Source of the DNA: Senimuribacter intestinalis
Lineage (GTDB): Bacteria; Bacillota; Clostridia; Peptostreptococcales; Anaerovoracaceae
DNA: 64,000 nt
Reading direction: 5' to 3'
Assembly: GCA_943192975.1 (NCBI GenBank)
Contig: CALPCJ010000005.1
Coordinates: forward strand, 124,001 to 188,000
The notes under the pieces: model-generated
The model's input: the letters and a program-made list of their open reading frames with translations, nothing else
Databases searched by the model: none
Told to the model about the DNA's origin: nothing
Program-made: the position numbers and the translations under genes
Shown: positions 15,227 through 24,456 of the stretch, piece after piece
How positions within the stretch are numbered: position 1 is the stretch's first letter
Layout of the letters: each line of letters opens with the position of its first letter

Positions 15227-17113
15227 CTACCACTCGATATGAATTGCATCAAACGCACAGTCAGACAGACATGCGCCGCACTTGATACAAGTCTCAGTGT
15301 CAATATGATATGCTTTTCTAATCTGACCGGAAATCGCACCTGCCGGGCAGTTTCTTGCACACTTGCTGCAGCCCTTGCACTTATCTGGGTCAATAATAAA
15401 TTTCTGCAGCGCAGTACAGTTTCTGGAAATACATTTCTTTTCCAGCACGTGCTGCTCATATTCTTCACGGAAGAATTTCAGCGTACTCATAACAGGCTGT
15501 GCCGCGCACTTTCCAAGACCGCAAAGTGCTGTATCCGTAATAGTTTCCGCCAGTTCTTCCAGCATGTCGAGATCTTCCAGTGTTCCCTTGCCGCCAACGA
15601 TTCTCTCTAAGATTTCCAGCATACGCTTGGTGCCTTCACGACATGGAACGCACTTACCGCAGCTTTCGTTCTGGGTAAAGTTCATGAAGAAACGGGATAC
15701 CTCTACCATACAGGTATTTTCATCCATGACTACCATACCGCCGGAACCGATCATCGCGCCGATTTTCTTCAGGGAGTCAAAGTCCAGCTTCATGTCCAGA
15801 TGTTCTTCCGTCAAACAACCGCCGGACGGACCGCCAATCTGTACCGCCTTAAACTTTTTATCGTCCTTAATGCCGCCGCCGATATCAAAGATAACTTCGC
15901 GCAAAGTGGTTCCCATCGGCACCTCAATCAGCCCTGTATGTTTTACGCTTCCGGTCAGGGCGAACGCCTTTGTTCCGGAGTTATTTTCTGTTCCAATGCT
16001 TGCAAAAGCCTCAGCGCCGTCTGCGATAATCATCGGCACGTTGGCATAGGTTTCTACGTTGTTCAAAACAGTCGGCTTGTCAAAGAGCCCCTGTTCTACT
16101 GTTCTAGGAGGTTTTACTCTCGGCATACCGCGGTTTCCTTCGATGGAGGAGGTCAAAGCACTTCCTTCACCACATACAAAAGCGCCGGCACCTCTGTTGA
16201 TATGTAACTTAAAGCTGAAATCTGTGCCCATAATATGGTCGCCCAGAAGTCCTGCTTCTTCCGCCTGTGCAATAGCATTTTTCAGACGGCTGATTGCCAG
16301 AGGATATTCTGCACGAACGTAGATATAACCTTCATCAGAGCCTACAGCGTAAGCTGCCAGCGCCATACCTTCGATCATCTTGTGCGGGTCGCCTTCCATG
16401 ATACTTCTGTCCATAAATGCGCCCGGATCGCCTTCGTCACCGTTACAGACAACGTAACGTTTCTTCTCTTCCTGTCTAGCAACCTGGGTCCACTTTTTGC
16501 CCGTCGGGAAACCTGCACCGCCTCTGCCGCGAAGATCTGCCGCCAGCACCTCATCGATGACCTGCTGCGGGCTCATTTCAAATAAAGCCTTCTCCAAAGC
16601 CGTGTAGCCGCCGATCGCAATGTATTCCTGAATATGTTCGGCATCGATGGAACCGCAGTTTTTCAGTACGCTTCTGTGCTGCTTTTCGTAGAAATGGATT
16701 TCATCCTGCTTTGGACATTCCTTACCATCCTGCTGGAACACCAGTCTGGTAATCAGTTCCCCTCTTTCGATGGTTCTGTGGAAAATCTCTTCGCAGTCAG
16801 CAAGCTTCACCTTAGTGTAAAGGATATCCTGTGGCTCAATTTTCATCAGAGGACCCATTTCGCAGAAACCGTGACAGCCGCTCTTGCGAACTACAACGTC
16901 TCCATCACCATGAACAACCTCCGGTTCAAATACTACCTCCACATCTGGATTCTGTGCAACCAGCTCACACATCTTATCGTAAATCTCTGCAGAACCTCCT
17001 GCGATACAGCCGGTGCCCGCACAGATTAAAATTCTGCACTTATTGCTTTCTATTTCTTTCTTCGAAGCCTCACGAACTTTAGCGAGAGACTGTCTGTCTG
17101 TAATTTTATTCAT
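15227..17113 (-). CDS. hydB: NADH-dependent hydrogenase, NuoF-like flavoprotein subunit, operon 2
   Basis: A 628-residue paralogue of 7406-9241. An N-terminal thioredoxin-like [2Fe-2S] domain (CAGTGCIAGG, then CHGFCEMGP) is followed by FMN/NADH motifs (GRGGAGFPTGKKW, GDEGDPGAFMDR), a [4Fe-4S] site CGKCVPCREGTKR and a two-cluster ferredoxin tail (CKGCSKCARNC, CIKCGACLSDC). The start codon at 17113 lies one base after the hydC stop, implying translational coupling, and has GAGGAG upstream. It runs straight into hydA with a 15 bp gap. Confidence 0.92.
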   Translation of the reverse strand: MNKITDRQSLAKVREASKKEIESNKCRILICAGTGCIAGGSAEIYDKMCELVAQNPDVEVVFEPEVVHGDGDVVVRKSGCHGFCEMGPLMKIEPQDILYTKVKLADCEEIFHRTIERGELITRLVFQQDGKECPKQDEIHFYEKQHRSVLKNCGSIDAEHIQEYIAIGGYTALEKALFEMSPQQVIDEVLAADLRGRGGAGFPTGKKWTQVARQEEKKRYVVCNGDEGDPGAFMDRSIMEGDPHKMIEGMALAAYAVGSDEGYIYVRAEYPLAISRLKNAIAQAEEAGLLGDHIMGTDFSFKLHINRGAGAFVCGEGSALTSSIEGNRGMPRVKPPRTVEQGLFDKPTVLNNVETYANVPMIIADGAEAFASIGTENNSGTKAFALTGSVKHTGLIEVPMGTTLREVIFDIGGGIKDDKKFKAVQIGGPSGGCLTEEHLDMKLDFDSLKKIGAMIGSGGMVVMDENTCMVEVSRFFMNFTQNESCGKCVPCREGTKRMLEILERIVGGKGTLEDLDMLEELAETITDTALCGLGKCAAQPVMSTLKFFREEYEQHVLEKKCISRNCTALQKFIIDPDKCKGCSKCARNCPAGAISGQIRKAYHIDTETCIKCGACLSDCAFDAIHIEW

Positions 17114-17114
17114 G

Positions 17115-17588
17115 TTACACTCCTCTCAATTCGCGAACTAAATCAATCGCCTTTTCCGGCGTCATTGCCGGATACACCTTATCATTGACCGTTAATACCG
17201 GTGCAAGACCACATGCTCCCAGGCAGGATACGGTTTCCAAGGTAAACAGCATGTCTTCTGTAGTCTGCTTTCCCTTAAAAAGCCCTAGCTCACTGTACAG
17301 CGCTTCCAGAATTGGAATGGACTTGCGCACATGACAGGCAGTTCCGTCACAGACTTTAATCAAATATTTGCCCTTTGGCTCAAATGAGAAGTTCTCATAA
17401 AAAGTCGCTACACTGTAGGCCTGGGACTCCGGTATGTTCAGCTTACCTGCAACATAACTGAGTAGCTCCGGCGGAAGGTAGCGATACTCTTCTTGTATCT
17501 CCTGTATAATTGGAATTAGGTCCTTTTGGGTTCGCCCATGGGACGCTATGATCTCATCGGTTTTGTCATAATACTCTTTTTCCAGCAT
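17115..17588 (-). CDS. hydC: NADH-dependent hydrogenase, NuoE-like subunit, operon 2
   Basis: A 157-residue thioredoxin-like [2Fe-2S] protein with ligands CDGTAC and CLGAC spaced as in NuoE/HndA. First gene of operon 2. Its leader contains no GTTAA-N4-TTAAC site, unlike operon 1, so the two hydrogenases appear to be controlled differently. Confidence 0.9.
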   Translation of the reverse strand: MLEKEYYDKTDEIIASHGRTQKDLIPIIQEIQEEYRYLPPELLSYVAGKLNIPESQAYSVATFYENFSFEPKGKYLIKVCDGTACHVRKSIPILEALYSELGLFKGKQTTEDMLFTLETVSCLGACGLAPVLTVNDKVYPAMTPEKAIDLVRELRGV

Positions 17589-17666
17589 GTTTGTTGTACA
17601 CCTCGCATCAATGCCTTGTTCGGCAAAAACGACGCCTTTTCCTTTCTATCTTTTTGTTATGCTTTC

Positions 17667-17695
17667 ATTCTATTGGTTTGATATTTGCTTGTCAA
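17667..17695 (-). promoter_or_regulatory. Sigma-A promoter of hydrogenase operon 2
   Basis: Minus strand TTGACA (17690-17695), 17-base spacer, TAGAAT (17667-17672). No Rex-type palindrome is seen between here and the start codon. Confidence 0.78.
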
Positions 17696-17747
17696 CAGGC
17701 AAACGCGAAATTATCCAAAAAAATATATAAAAATGCGTAAAAAGAAC

Positions 17748-17777
17748 AAAAACTGCTACTTTTTAGCAGCAGTTTTT
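17748..17777 (-). terminator. Terminator between fprA and hydrogenase operon 2
   Basis: AAAAACTGCT pairs perfectly with AGCAGTTTTT (10 bp) over a ten-base loop, followed on the minus strand by a T-rich stretch. Confidence 0.85.
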
Positions 17778-17816
17778 GGGTAATAATCCTATTTTATTGT
17801 AATATGCACTGTTATC

Positions 17817-19013
17817 TTACTGCAGGCTTTCTGCAATCGTATCAGCCAGCTGTTCCAGCTGTGCATAAGTATCTTCGTTCAAGGAAGAAGCCACAGTCAG
17901 CCCTTCGTTTAAAAGGGTCGTGTTCTTCATCTTGCTGACAGCTTCGATCATCTTTGGACCTGCCTGCGGTGCCCATGTGCCGTTGCAAACCGTGGCCACA
18001 GTTCGGTTCTGCAGGTTCAGCGCCGCCATGTCCTCCAGGAAATTTGCCATAACCGGGAACACATTCAGGTTATATGTAACGGAAAACAGCGCCAGATGGC
18101 TGTACTTAAATGCCTCTGCGATTAGATAGGATACGTGAGTGCAGGACACATCGTAAAGCGCTACGTTAGCAACGCCTTTTTCGCACAGCTTTGTTGCCAG
18201 AATATTAGCTGCCGCCTCTGTATTCCCATACATGGAAGCATAAGCGATCATCACGCCCTTTTCTTCCGGCGTATAAGTGGACCACTTGTTATATTTGTCC
18301 AGAATGTAGTCAAAATCCTGTCTCCAAACCGGTCCGTGGAGTGGGCAGATATATTTAATATCCAGACCAGCCGCTTTTTTCAGTAGGTTCTGCACGTTGG
18401 CTCCAAACTTGCCGACGATATTGGTGTAGTATCTTCTGGCATCGTCCAACCAGTCTCTATCGAAGTTCACTTCATCTGCAAAGAGTTTACCATCCAGAGA
18501 TCCAAAAGATCCAAACGCATCAGCAGCAAAGAGCACACCGTTTGTCGTATCGAAGGATACCATCGCCTCAGGCCAGTGCACCATCGGCGCCATAACGAAA
18601 GTCACCTGATGTTTTCCAAAGGACTTCACGTCGCCTTCTTTCACGGTTTCCACATTGTCTGTATGGAATCTGAACTGTCTCATAAAGTCAGCTGCCTTGA
18701 CACTGCAGATAATCTTTACATCCGGATATCTGAGAAGAATCTCCTCAATAGATGCACCATGGTCCGGCTCCATATGGTTGATTACCATGTAATCCAGTTT
18801 TTTTCCGTCTAATACATATTCAATATTGTCCAGGAACTGTCTGCAGACAGACCAGTCCGCTGTATCAAACAGAACCGTCTGCTCATCCATCAGCAAATAG
18901 GAATTGTAAGAAGTTCCTCTCGGAATCGGATGAATATTTTCAAATAAATTTAATCTCTTGTCGTTTGCTCCAACCCAGTAGAGATCATCTGTTACCTTTC
19001 TAACACAATGCAT
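17817..19013 (-). CDS. fprA: A-type flavoprotein (flavodiiron protein)
   Basis: A 398-residue diiron flavoprotein that reduces O2 (or NO) to water (or N2O) in the anaerobe cytoplasm. N-terminal metallo-beta-lactamase domain with the diiron ligand set HMEPDHGAS near residue 80; C-terminal flavodoxin domain from about residue 255 (YASMYGNTEAAAN). No rubredoxin or flavin reductase extension is present, so a separate electron donor is needed. I start at the ATG at 19011-19013 (MHCVRKV), the usual family N-terminus; a GTG at 19019 is closer to AGGAGG and is an alternative. Separate transcript from the hydrogenase genes below it. Confidence 0.92.
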   Translation of the reverse strand: MHCVRKVTDDLYWVGANDKRLNLFENIHPIPRGTSYNSYLLMDEQTVLFDTADWSVCRQFLDNIEYVLDGKKLDYMVINHMEPDHGASIEEILLRYPDVKIICSVKAADFMRQFRFHTDNVETVKEGDVKSFGKHQVTFVMAPMVHWPEAMVSFDTTNGVLFAADAFGSFGSLDGKLFADEVNFDRDWLDDARRYYTNIVGKFGANVQNLLKKAAGLDIKYICPLHGPVWRQDFDYILDKYNKWSTYTPEEKGVMIAYASMYGNTEAAANILATKLCEKGVANVALYDVSCTHVSYLIAEAFKYSHLALFSVTYNLNVFPVMANFLEDMAALNLQNRTVATVCNGTWAPQAGPKMIEAVSKMKNTTLLNEGLTVASSLNEDTYAQLEQLADTIAESLQ

Positions 19014-19165
19014 AATCACTCATTCCTCCTTTATCACTCTAATCGTTATCATTTTACCACAGAGTTCTTCAATGTCAAACACTGCTGGGATTTTTCGTAT
19101 CATGAAAAATCTCAGCAAAAGTATAAAAATCTTTAATAGTTCCTTTATACCCTCTTTCTTTCAGC

Positions 19166-20077
19166 TTAAAAGATACTCAGTTCCCATTCTTTGCTCAGTG
19201 CTTCCAGCATTTTAATCCCGGCAACGCTGTTGCCTTTGCGATCCAAGGCAGGTGAATAGATTCCGATTCCCATGCGATTCGGGCAGTCCGCCATAATACC
19301 ACCGCCAACGCCGCTCTTTGCAGGAATGCCTACTGTCGTTGCAAATTCGCCGGAGCCATCGTACATACCGCTGGTAATCAGTACTGCATTGAGAAAACGA
19401 GCATCAGCTTTTGGAATAATCTGCTCTCCCTGACGATTCTTTCCGTGATTCGCAAGCATCAGCGCGATATTTGCAAGGTCCCGGCAGTTGACTTTCATCG
19501 AACACATAGCAAAATACACATCTAAAAGTTCATCTACACTGCCGTAAATCATGCCGGAATTTTTCAGAAGATAGCCCAGCGCCCGGTTCTTGTTTCCCGT
19601 TTCCCGCTCTGAGCGGTAGACCTCTCTGTCGATTTCCAGATCCGGGTTTCCCGTAATTTTTTTAGAAAACTCCATCAGACGGCGGAATCGCTCTTCATTA
19701 TCCTTCGCCTTTACCATGCCGCAGACTGCAATCGCACCAATATTTACCATTGGATTGATATGCTCCTTCAAAATCACCGAATCACCGTAGTCAATGGCAT
19801 TAAACGGTTTTCCCGTTGCTTCTACACCTACATGGGACTTCACCACATCAATACCATTGTCAATGGCGGCGAGCATGAGAAAAATGGTTTTGGCAATACT
19901 TTGAATGGTAAAATTCTTGTCCCAATCGCCTGCACAAAATTCTCCTTCTTTCATCGCTACATAAACGCCGATTTTCTCATTGTCAGCCTTAGCAAGTTCA
20001 GGAATATAGGAGGCAACCTGCCCTTCCAGGGTGTACCTTCTGCAGTCCTCCAGCACTGCATTTAAAACTTTTTCCAT
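19166..20077 (-). CDS. glsA: Glutaminase
   Basis: A 303-residue serine-dependent beta-lactamase-fold glutaminase that hydrolyses glutamine to glutamate and ammonia. The nucleophile motif is SIAK near residue 64 (usually SISK), with GDSVILKEHINPMVNIGAI and the final GVPAKSG-like stretch IPAKSGVGGG. The length is that of the family. The start at 20077 lies 33 bp after the aldehyde dehydrogenase stop on the same strand, so it is probably the last gene of the 19-23 kb operon. The link of glutaminase with aldolase and dehydrogenase genes is not explained by a known pathway. Confidence 0.92.
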   Translation of the reverse strand: MEKVLNAVLEDCRRYTLEGQVASYIPELAKADNEKIGVYVAMKEGEFCAGDWDKNFTIQSIAKTIFLMLAAIDNGIDVVKSHVGVEATGKPFNAIDYGDSVILKEHINPMVNIGAIAVCGMVKAKDNEERFRRLMEFSKKITGNPDLEIDREVYRSERETGNKNRALGYLLKNSGMIYGSVDELLDVYFAMCSMKVNCRDLANIALMLANHGKNRQGEQIIPKADARFLNAVLITSGMYDGSGEFATTVGIPAKSGVGGGIMADCPNRMGIGIYSPALDRKGNSVAGIKMLEALSKEWELSIF

Positions 20078-20110
20078 AATAAAATCCTCTCATTATCAAA
20101 CGATCTCAAT

Positions 20111-21478
20111 TTATTTCAAAAACTTTTTCAGAAATCTCAAGCTGTCCGGATAAGGTGCATAGCGCATCGGCATATCGATCAGCGTAGATTTTTTCAGCAC
20201 ACTCTTTTCATGGGTGAATGTCCTGAAGCTGTATTTTCCATGGTAACAGCCCATGCCGCTTGCTCCCACGCCGCCAAAAGGCATAGATGTGCTGACAAGG
20301 TGCATGATGGTATCGTTGACACAGCCGCCGCCAAAAGACAAATGGGTCATAAGATACCGCTCTCTTTCTTTTGACTTTGTAAAGAAATACAACGCCAGTG
20401 GCTTCGGGCGAGCCTCGATTTCCCGCTTTACCTCTGCCAGATCCGTAAAGGTCAGCACCGGCAGAATAGGTCCGAAGATTTCTTCCTGCATGGACAGGCT
20501 GTTCCAGTCAGCGTCATCCAGAATCACCGGTCCAATCTTGCAGCATCTGTCGTCTGCACCACCAAAGTAGTAAGGGGTTTCTCCCTCTAACATTGCGCCC
20601 AGTCTTAAAAAATGCTTTTCGCTGATGATCTTGCCATAATCCTTGCTTTCCAGCGGATATTGTCCATAGAGCGCTTCTATATTGGCAACCATTGCTGCAA
20701 GGAGTTTTTCCTTTATACTGCTGTGCACCAACACGTAATCCGGCGCTACACAGGTCTGCCCGCAGTTTAAGAATTTGCCCCAGACAATACGCCGTGCTGC
20801 CATAGCAATATCGGCAGTTTCATCTACAATGCAGGGGCTTTTTCCGCCAAGCTCCAAGGTGACTGGACACAGATGCTTTGCTGCAGCTTCCATGACCTGC
20901 CGGCCCACTGTTTTTCCACCGGTAAAGAAGATATAGTCAAACTTTTCAGCAAGCAAATTCTCATTGGCCTGCCTGCCGCCAGTTACCGTGTACACATAGC
21001 CTTCGCTGAAAGTCTCATGCAAGATCTTTTCGATGACTTTGGACGTTTCCGGTGAATATGCCGAAGGTTTTACGACTGCGCAGTTGCCTGCTGCCAGCGC
21101 ACCGATCAGCGGCACCAGCGTAAGCTGCAGCGGATAATTCCACGGCGACATGATCAAAACAACACCGTAAGGGTCTTTGTAAATGGTACTCTTTGCCGGA
21201 AAATTCACCAGTGCCGTGCGCGCCCGCTGAGGTCTTGCCAGAGACGAGAGATGTCGCACCATATAGGTGATTTCGCTGTATACAATCCCAATCTCCGTTT
21301 CATAGGCTTCGTACCTGGATTTGCCCAGATCCGCATATAATGCCGCATAGAGTTCCTCTTCGTGACGTCTAAGATTCTCCCGAAGTCGCAAAAGTCCCCG
21401 CCGTCTATACTGCAGATTCCTACTAATACCCTCTCGAAAAAAAGTTCTCTGTTTTTCTAAAATCTCATATAATTCCAT
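20111..21478 (-). CDS. Aldehyde dehydrogenase, class 3-like
   Basis: A 455-residue NAD(P)-dependent aldehyde dehydrogenase. Visible features: MSPWNYPLQL, the cofactor loop FFTGGKTVGRQV, general base glutamate in TLELGGKSP, catalytic cysteine in NCGQTCVAPDY, and EEIFGPILPV. The short C-terminal end (RFLKKFLK) is like membrane-associated fatty-aldehyde-type class 3 enzymes. It overlaps the class II aldolase gene upstream by 14 bp, a coupled pair; together they might make and oxidise an aldehyde, but the substrate is unknown. Confidence 0.9.
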   Translation of the reverse strand: MELYEILEKQRTFFREGISRNLQYRRRGLLRLRENLRRHEEELYAALYADLGKSRYEAYETEIGIVYSEITYMVRHLSSLARPQRARTALVNFPAKSTIYKDPYGVVLIMSPWNYPLQLTLVPLIGALAAGNCAVVKPSAYSPETSKVIEKILHETFSEGYVYTVTGGRQANENLLAEKFDYIFFTGGKTVGRQVMEAAAKHLCPVTLELGGKSPCIVDETADIAMAARRIVWGKFLNCGQTCVAPDYVLVHSSIKEKLLAAMVANIEALYGQYPLESKDYGKIISEKHFLRLGAMLEGETPYYFGGADDRCCKIGPVILDDADWNSLSMQEEIFGPILPVLTFTDLAEVKREIEARPKPLALYFFTKSKERERYLMTHLSFGGGCVNDTIMHLVSTSMPFGGVGASGMGCYHGKYSFRTFTHEKSVLKKSTLIDMPMRYAPYPDSLRFLKKFLK

Positions 21479-22055
21479 TTAATCCACCCGCTTCCCATCT
21501 GCTTTCGATATATCTGCCGCAATACTCTTCCAGCATGCAGCAGTTTTCGAAAGCGTCTTTAAGAGTTTTTCCCACACATAACATGCCGTGACTTGCCATA
21601 ATACATCCGTTATTTTCCCCTAAAGCCTCCAGCGTATGCGTCCAGAGTTCCTCGGTTCCCGGCAGTGCATAAGCTGCCAGCTTTACCATCTTACCAAATA
21701 TTTCCTGCACTTTCACATCTTCTATGGGAACGTCTTTTCTTGCCGCCGCAAAAATAGCGCAGTATTTGGAGTGGGTATGGATTACTGCGCCCACATCCCT
21801 TCGCACCCTGTAAATTTCCCCATGCAGCCCCTTCTCAGAAGTAGGTCTCAATGAACCTTCCCAGACAAGAGTTTCCAGATTTACCTTTACCATATCCTTC
21901 GGCTGAAGCCCTGCATAGTCCAGTCCCGAAGGCGTCACCAGCATAGAGCGTTCGTCCTGCCTCACAGACAGATTGCCATAAGTACCTTGGACGAGTCCAG
22001 TTTCCAAAAGTTTTTTCCCATAGACGACTAAATTCTCTCTGTACTCATGCTCCAT
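21465..22055 (-). CDS. Class II aldolase/adducin family protein
   Basis: A 196-residue protein of the fuculose-phosphate aldolase fold. The zinc ligands are visible as HTHSKY near residue 95 and ASHGML near 155, and the substrate-phosphate loop as GTYGNLSVR near residue 25, so it is likely active. Substrate not predictable. The N-terminal MEHEYRENLV starts inside the end of the preceding gene (11 bp overlap). Confidence 0.87.
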   Translation of the reverse strand: MEHEYRENLVVYGKKLLETGLVQGTYGNLSVRQDERSMLVTPSGLDYAGLQPKDMVKVNLETLVWEGSLRPTSEKGLHGEIYRVRRDVGAVIHTHSKYCAIFAAARKDVPIEDVKVQEIFGKMVKLAAYALPGTEELWTHTLEALGENNGCIMASHGMLCVGKTLKDAFENCCMLEEYCGRYIESRWEAGGLNGII

Positions 22056-22671
22056 GGTTCGCCCTTCCTTCCTGGGATTTCACAGCGTTTTCTGCCTTAG
22101 AATAATTCTGCAGATAATTCTCCCGCATGAAAACCGCCTCTTCTTCGGAAACAGGGACCGCACCGCCGAGTACCTGGGCTTTGAGTGCGACTTCTGCCTG
22201 TTTTTCCAAAACCTGCAGCGCAGTTACCGCTTCAAAAAGGCTGCGCCCCGTGCAGATGGTATAACGATCTTTTACAAAACAGCCTGCTGCATGCTGCAGC
22301 GCCGCTTTAATCTGGGGTTCCTCGTAAGGCAGCACTTCTACTTTCGGACCTATAACCTGCGCCATATCATCGAGGGAAACCCTAAGAGGTTTTTGTCCCT
22401 GTGCTGCCTGCCTGCAATAACGAGTATTGGAAAGCACGATTGCACAGACTTCACTGCCGCCCATAAGGATTGATCCTTCGACAGGATAGATCTGCCGAAG
22501 TCTATCACCAGCATTTTCTCTAATCGTAAATGCGCCGGCAAGATCACCCTCAGTCTCGTAAAAAACGCCGTCCACCCTTACGAGGACTTTATACTTCGCC
22601 AGCTGACTATCATCTATCTGCGTCAGCATTTTGGCGTATTTATTTATCATTACAGCAATTTGCTTATTCAC
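22045..22671 (-). CDS. Degenerate class II aldolase-like protein
   Basis: A 208-residue protein resembling the class II aldolase fold at its C-terminal half (GRSLFEAVTALQVLEKQAEVALKA) but lacking the zinc histidines: the HTH position reads VLSNTRY and the SHG position VKDRYTICTG. It is therefore probably not catalytic and may be a partner or regulator of the active homologue it overlaps by 11 bp. I start at the GTG at 22671, which overlaps the GtrA stop codon and has AAGAGGG six bases upstream; the longer ATG frame (22725) would overlap GtrA by 62 bp. Confidence 0.7.
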   Translation of the reverse strand: MNKQIAVMINKYAKMLTQIDDSQLAKYKVLVRVDGVFYETEGDLAGAFTIRENAGDRLRQIYPVEGSILMGGSEVCAIVLSNTRYCRQAAQGQKPLRVSLDDMAQVIGPKVEVLPYEEPQIKAALQHAAGCFVKDRYTICTGRSLFEAVTALQVLEKQAEVALKAQVLGGAVPVSEEEAVFMRENYLQNYSKAENAVKSQEGRANHGA

Positions 22672-23089
22672 GGTTTGCCCTCTTATTCGTATTGATACTG
22701 CTACCAAATACAAAAAATCTGTCATAAAGAAATTCGGTTATCAGGTTGATTAACATGGTGCCAAAGAGCACAATATACTCGTTTATGCCGCCATCAGTCA
22801 GTACGCTGCCCCACCAGGTAGATAGCGGTGTAAACACACAGTAAAACCCGAATACCTTTGCCATGGCAAGAGGCACGTTGCCCGCCGATTTAAAGGTAAA
22901 TTCCCGATTCAGCGTAAAGTTCCACAGTACTGATGCGATTAGCGCAATCAGATAACACGGCCAATACCTCCAGTGCAACAACTCATTGAGCAGTGTAAAC
23001 ACACCGGTCTGAATGACACCTGCCGATATGGAAAACAATACAAACTTTAACACCTGTAAACGATTTTCTTGCTTCGATAGTTTCTTCAT
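22664..23089 (-). CDS. GtrA family membrane protein
   Basis: A 141-residue protein with four predicted membrane helices and the family pattern SISAGVIQTGVFTLLNE ... NFTLNREFTF ... DRFFVF. GtrA-type proteins are usually linked to transfer of lipid-linked sugars or wall polymers; no glycosyltransferase is beside this one. The ATG at 23089 is used (GGAG six bases upstream); GTG at 23101 is possible. First gene of the operon running to glsA. Confidence 0.85.
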   Translation of the reverse strand: MKKLSKQENRLQVLKFVLFSISAGVIQTGVFTLLNELLHWRYWPCYLIALIASVLWNFTLNREFTFKSAGNVPLAMAKVFGFYCVFTPLSTWWGSVLTDGGINEYIVLFGTMLINLITEFLYDRFFVFGSSINTNKRANRE

Positions 23090-23120
23090 CTCCTTCTCCA
23101 CCCTTACTTTTAAAAAAATA

Positions 23121-23143
23121 TACCGCAGCCATTGGCTACGGTA
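23121..23143. promoter_or_regulatory. 23-bp palindrome in gtrA leader
   Basis: TACCG-C-AGCC-ATT-GGCT-A-CGGTA lies between the -10 box and the first gene of the operon. A repressor site or a small RNA hairpin are both possible. Confidence 0.45.
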
Positions 23144-23145
23144 AT

Positions 23146-23174
23146 ATTATCTCAATAATTCAACCTAAAGTCAA
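23146..23174 (-). promoter_or_regulatory. Promoter of the gtrA-aldolase-aldehyde dehydrogenase-glsA operon
   Basis: Minus strand TTGACT (23169-23174), 17-base spacer, GATAAT (23146-23151). Confidence 0.65.
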
Positions 23175-23307
23175 GCCGGCTGCCTAATGCGTCCATGGCA
23201 AACGTGTCAGGCAGAAAATGTGGGGTCTTGCCTTGCTGTCATGGCCAAATTCGTTGACAAAAATAGAAATCCGTCAACGCTGGTTCAGCGCTTTAGAGCG
23301 GCTGCCC

Positions 23308-24012
23308 CTATTCTACCTCAAAGACTCTATTGTCCTTGTCGATATATCCGACAGACGCCTTGACTTTGAAAAATTTCTCAGCAAGAGCTGCCAGTTCCTG
23401 CGCCGCTTCCTCTACCTTGTCCTTATTCAGGTCTGTAAATCCATCGATCGGGAACAGCACATCACTGGTTTCCTCTGTGATCTTACCGATCTCGCTCTGT
23501 CTCCATGTCCAGCGGCGTGTTCTGACCTCGCCTGCGGAAACATATACGACTTCTCCCTCTTCCGGCTTTTCCATCTCGCCGTTTCCAAAAGGTATGAATG
23601 TATCTTCTGACTTAGAATGGCGCACCTCCAGCGCTTCATCGATGGTTGCCATATCATGCGCGCCAATCGGCAGATGATACTTAATCGATACAGCATTGCC
23701 CAAATCTACGATGGCGTTGATGTGTGGGAATCCCTTGCCCTTAGCAATGCGGTCAAGCAGTGCCTCTATGGAACACATATATCTGTTAGGGTTGATGCCC
23801 ATTGCACGAAACGCTTCTCTGTAAGGAACGATATCGTCAGCATTCTTTACTTTAATTCCCTCAAAATCCTTCTCGCAGACTTCGATATTTGCCTGCAGCA
23901 TTGCCTCAAGTTCCGGAATATCTTTGGTATTGTCCATGCCCTTTACTGCCACAATACCAAAATATCCATTAGGCAGAAGGTCAAATACTTCTTTTGCAAT
24001 TTCAAATCTCAT
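23308..24012 (-). CDS. B3/B4 tRNA-binding domain protein
   Basis: A 234-residue protein of the B3/B4 domain family, the module found in phenylalanyl-tRNA synthetase beta chains. The pattern VPYREAFRAMGINPNRYMCSIEALLDRIAKGKG and PIGAHD is typical of the stand-alone form, which is thought to have editing or amino-acid-related roles. Monocistronic; no clue to substrate from neighbours. Confidence 0.85.
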   Translation of the reverse strand: MRFEIAKEVFDLLPNGYFGIVAVKGMDNTKDIPELEAMLQANIEVCEKDFEGIKVKNADDIVPYREAFRAMGINPNRYMCSIEALLDRIAKGKGFPHINAIVDLGNAVSIKYHLPIGAHDMATIDEALEVRHSKSEDTFIPFGNGEMEKPEEGEVVYVSAGEVRTRRWTWRQSEIGKITEETSDVLFPIDGFTDLNKDKVEEAAQELAALAEKFFKVKASVGYIDKDNRVFEVE

Positions 24013-24456
24013 ATTCTCTTGTCTCCTTTACATTTTTTGCCCCAGTAAAGTCTACAACTTCTCCTATTTTTTTAGTCTAACACAGTTCTGGAGTAAAGTG
24101 CAAGAGTATATTTTACTTCTGCCACGGCAAACCTGTGAAATGCCATGGATATTGGATTTTCATACCTAATCCGTTTTTTTGCAAAAAAGGTACTAAGAAT
24201 TAGGAGCTATTTTATATTAATTAAAAGATTTTTAGCAAATAAAACGGAATTTATCGTATTTTTCTGTTTTTCATGCGTCTATTCTCGTAAAAACTTGCCA
24301 TCTTATGAAAGTCAACCCCTCAAATTCCATATAATGGATAGTACAATTCAAAGGTTTTAGTACCTTTTTTGTAAAAAACGACTAAAGGTACTAGTCCTAC
24401 ATTTCGTAGGAAGGGGATTCATGCATCTGCCGTGTTACCTCTGCTTGCCTTCTACG
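24013..24456. other. Intergenic region with repeated AAGGTACTA words
   Basis: No gene seen. AAGGTACTA occurs at about 24187 and 24385 and inverted at about 24356. The inverted pair TAGTACCTTT/AAAGGTACTA (24358-24393) can form a hairpin, followed by a second small one, CCTAC-ATTTC-GTAGG. They lie downstream of the lipoprotein gene and may be its terminator. Confidence 0.4.
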
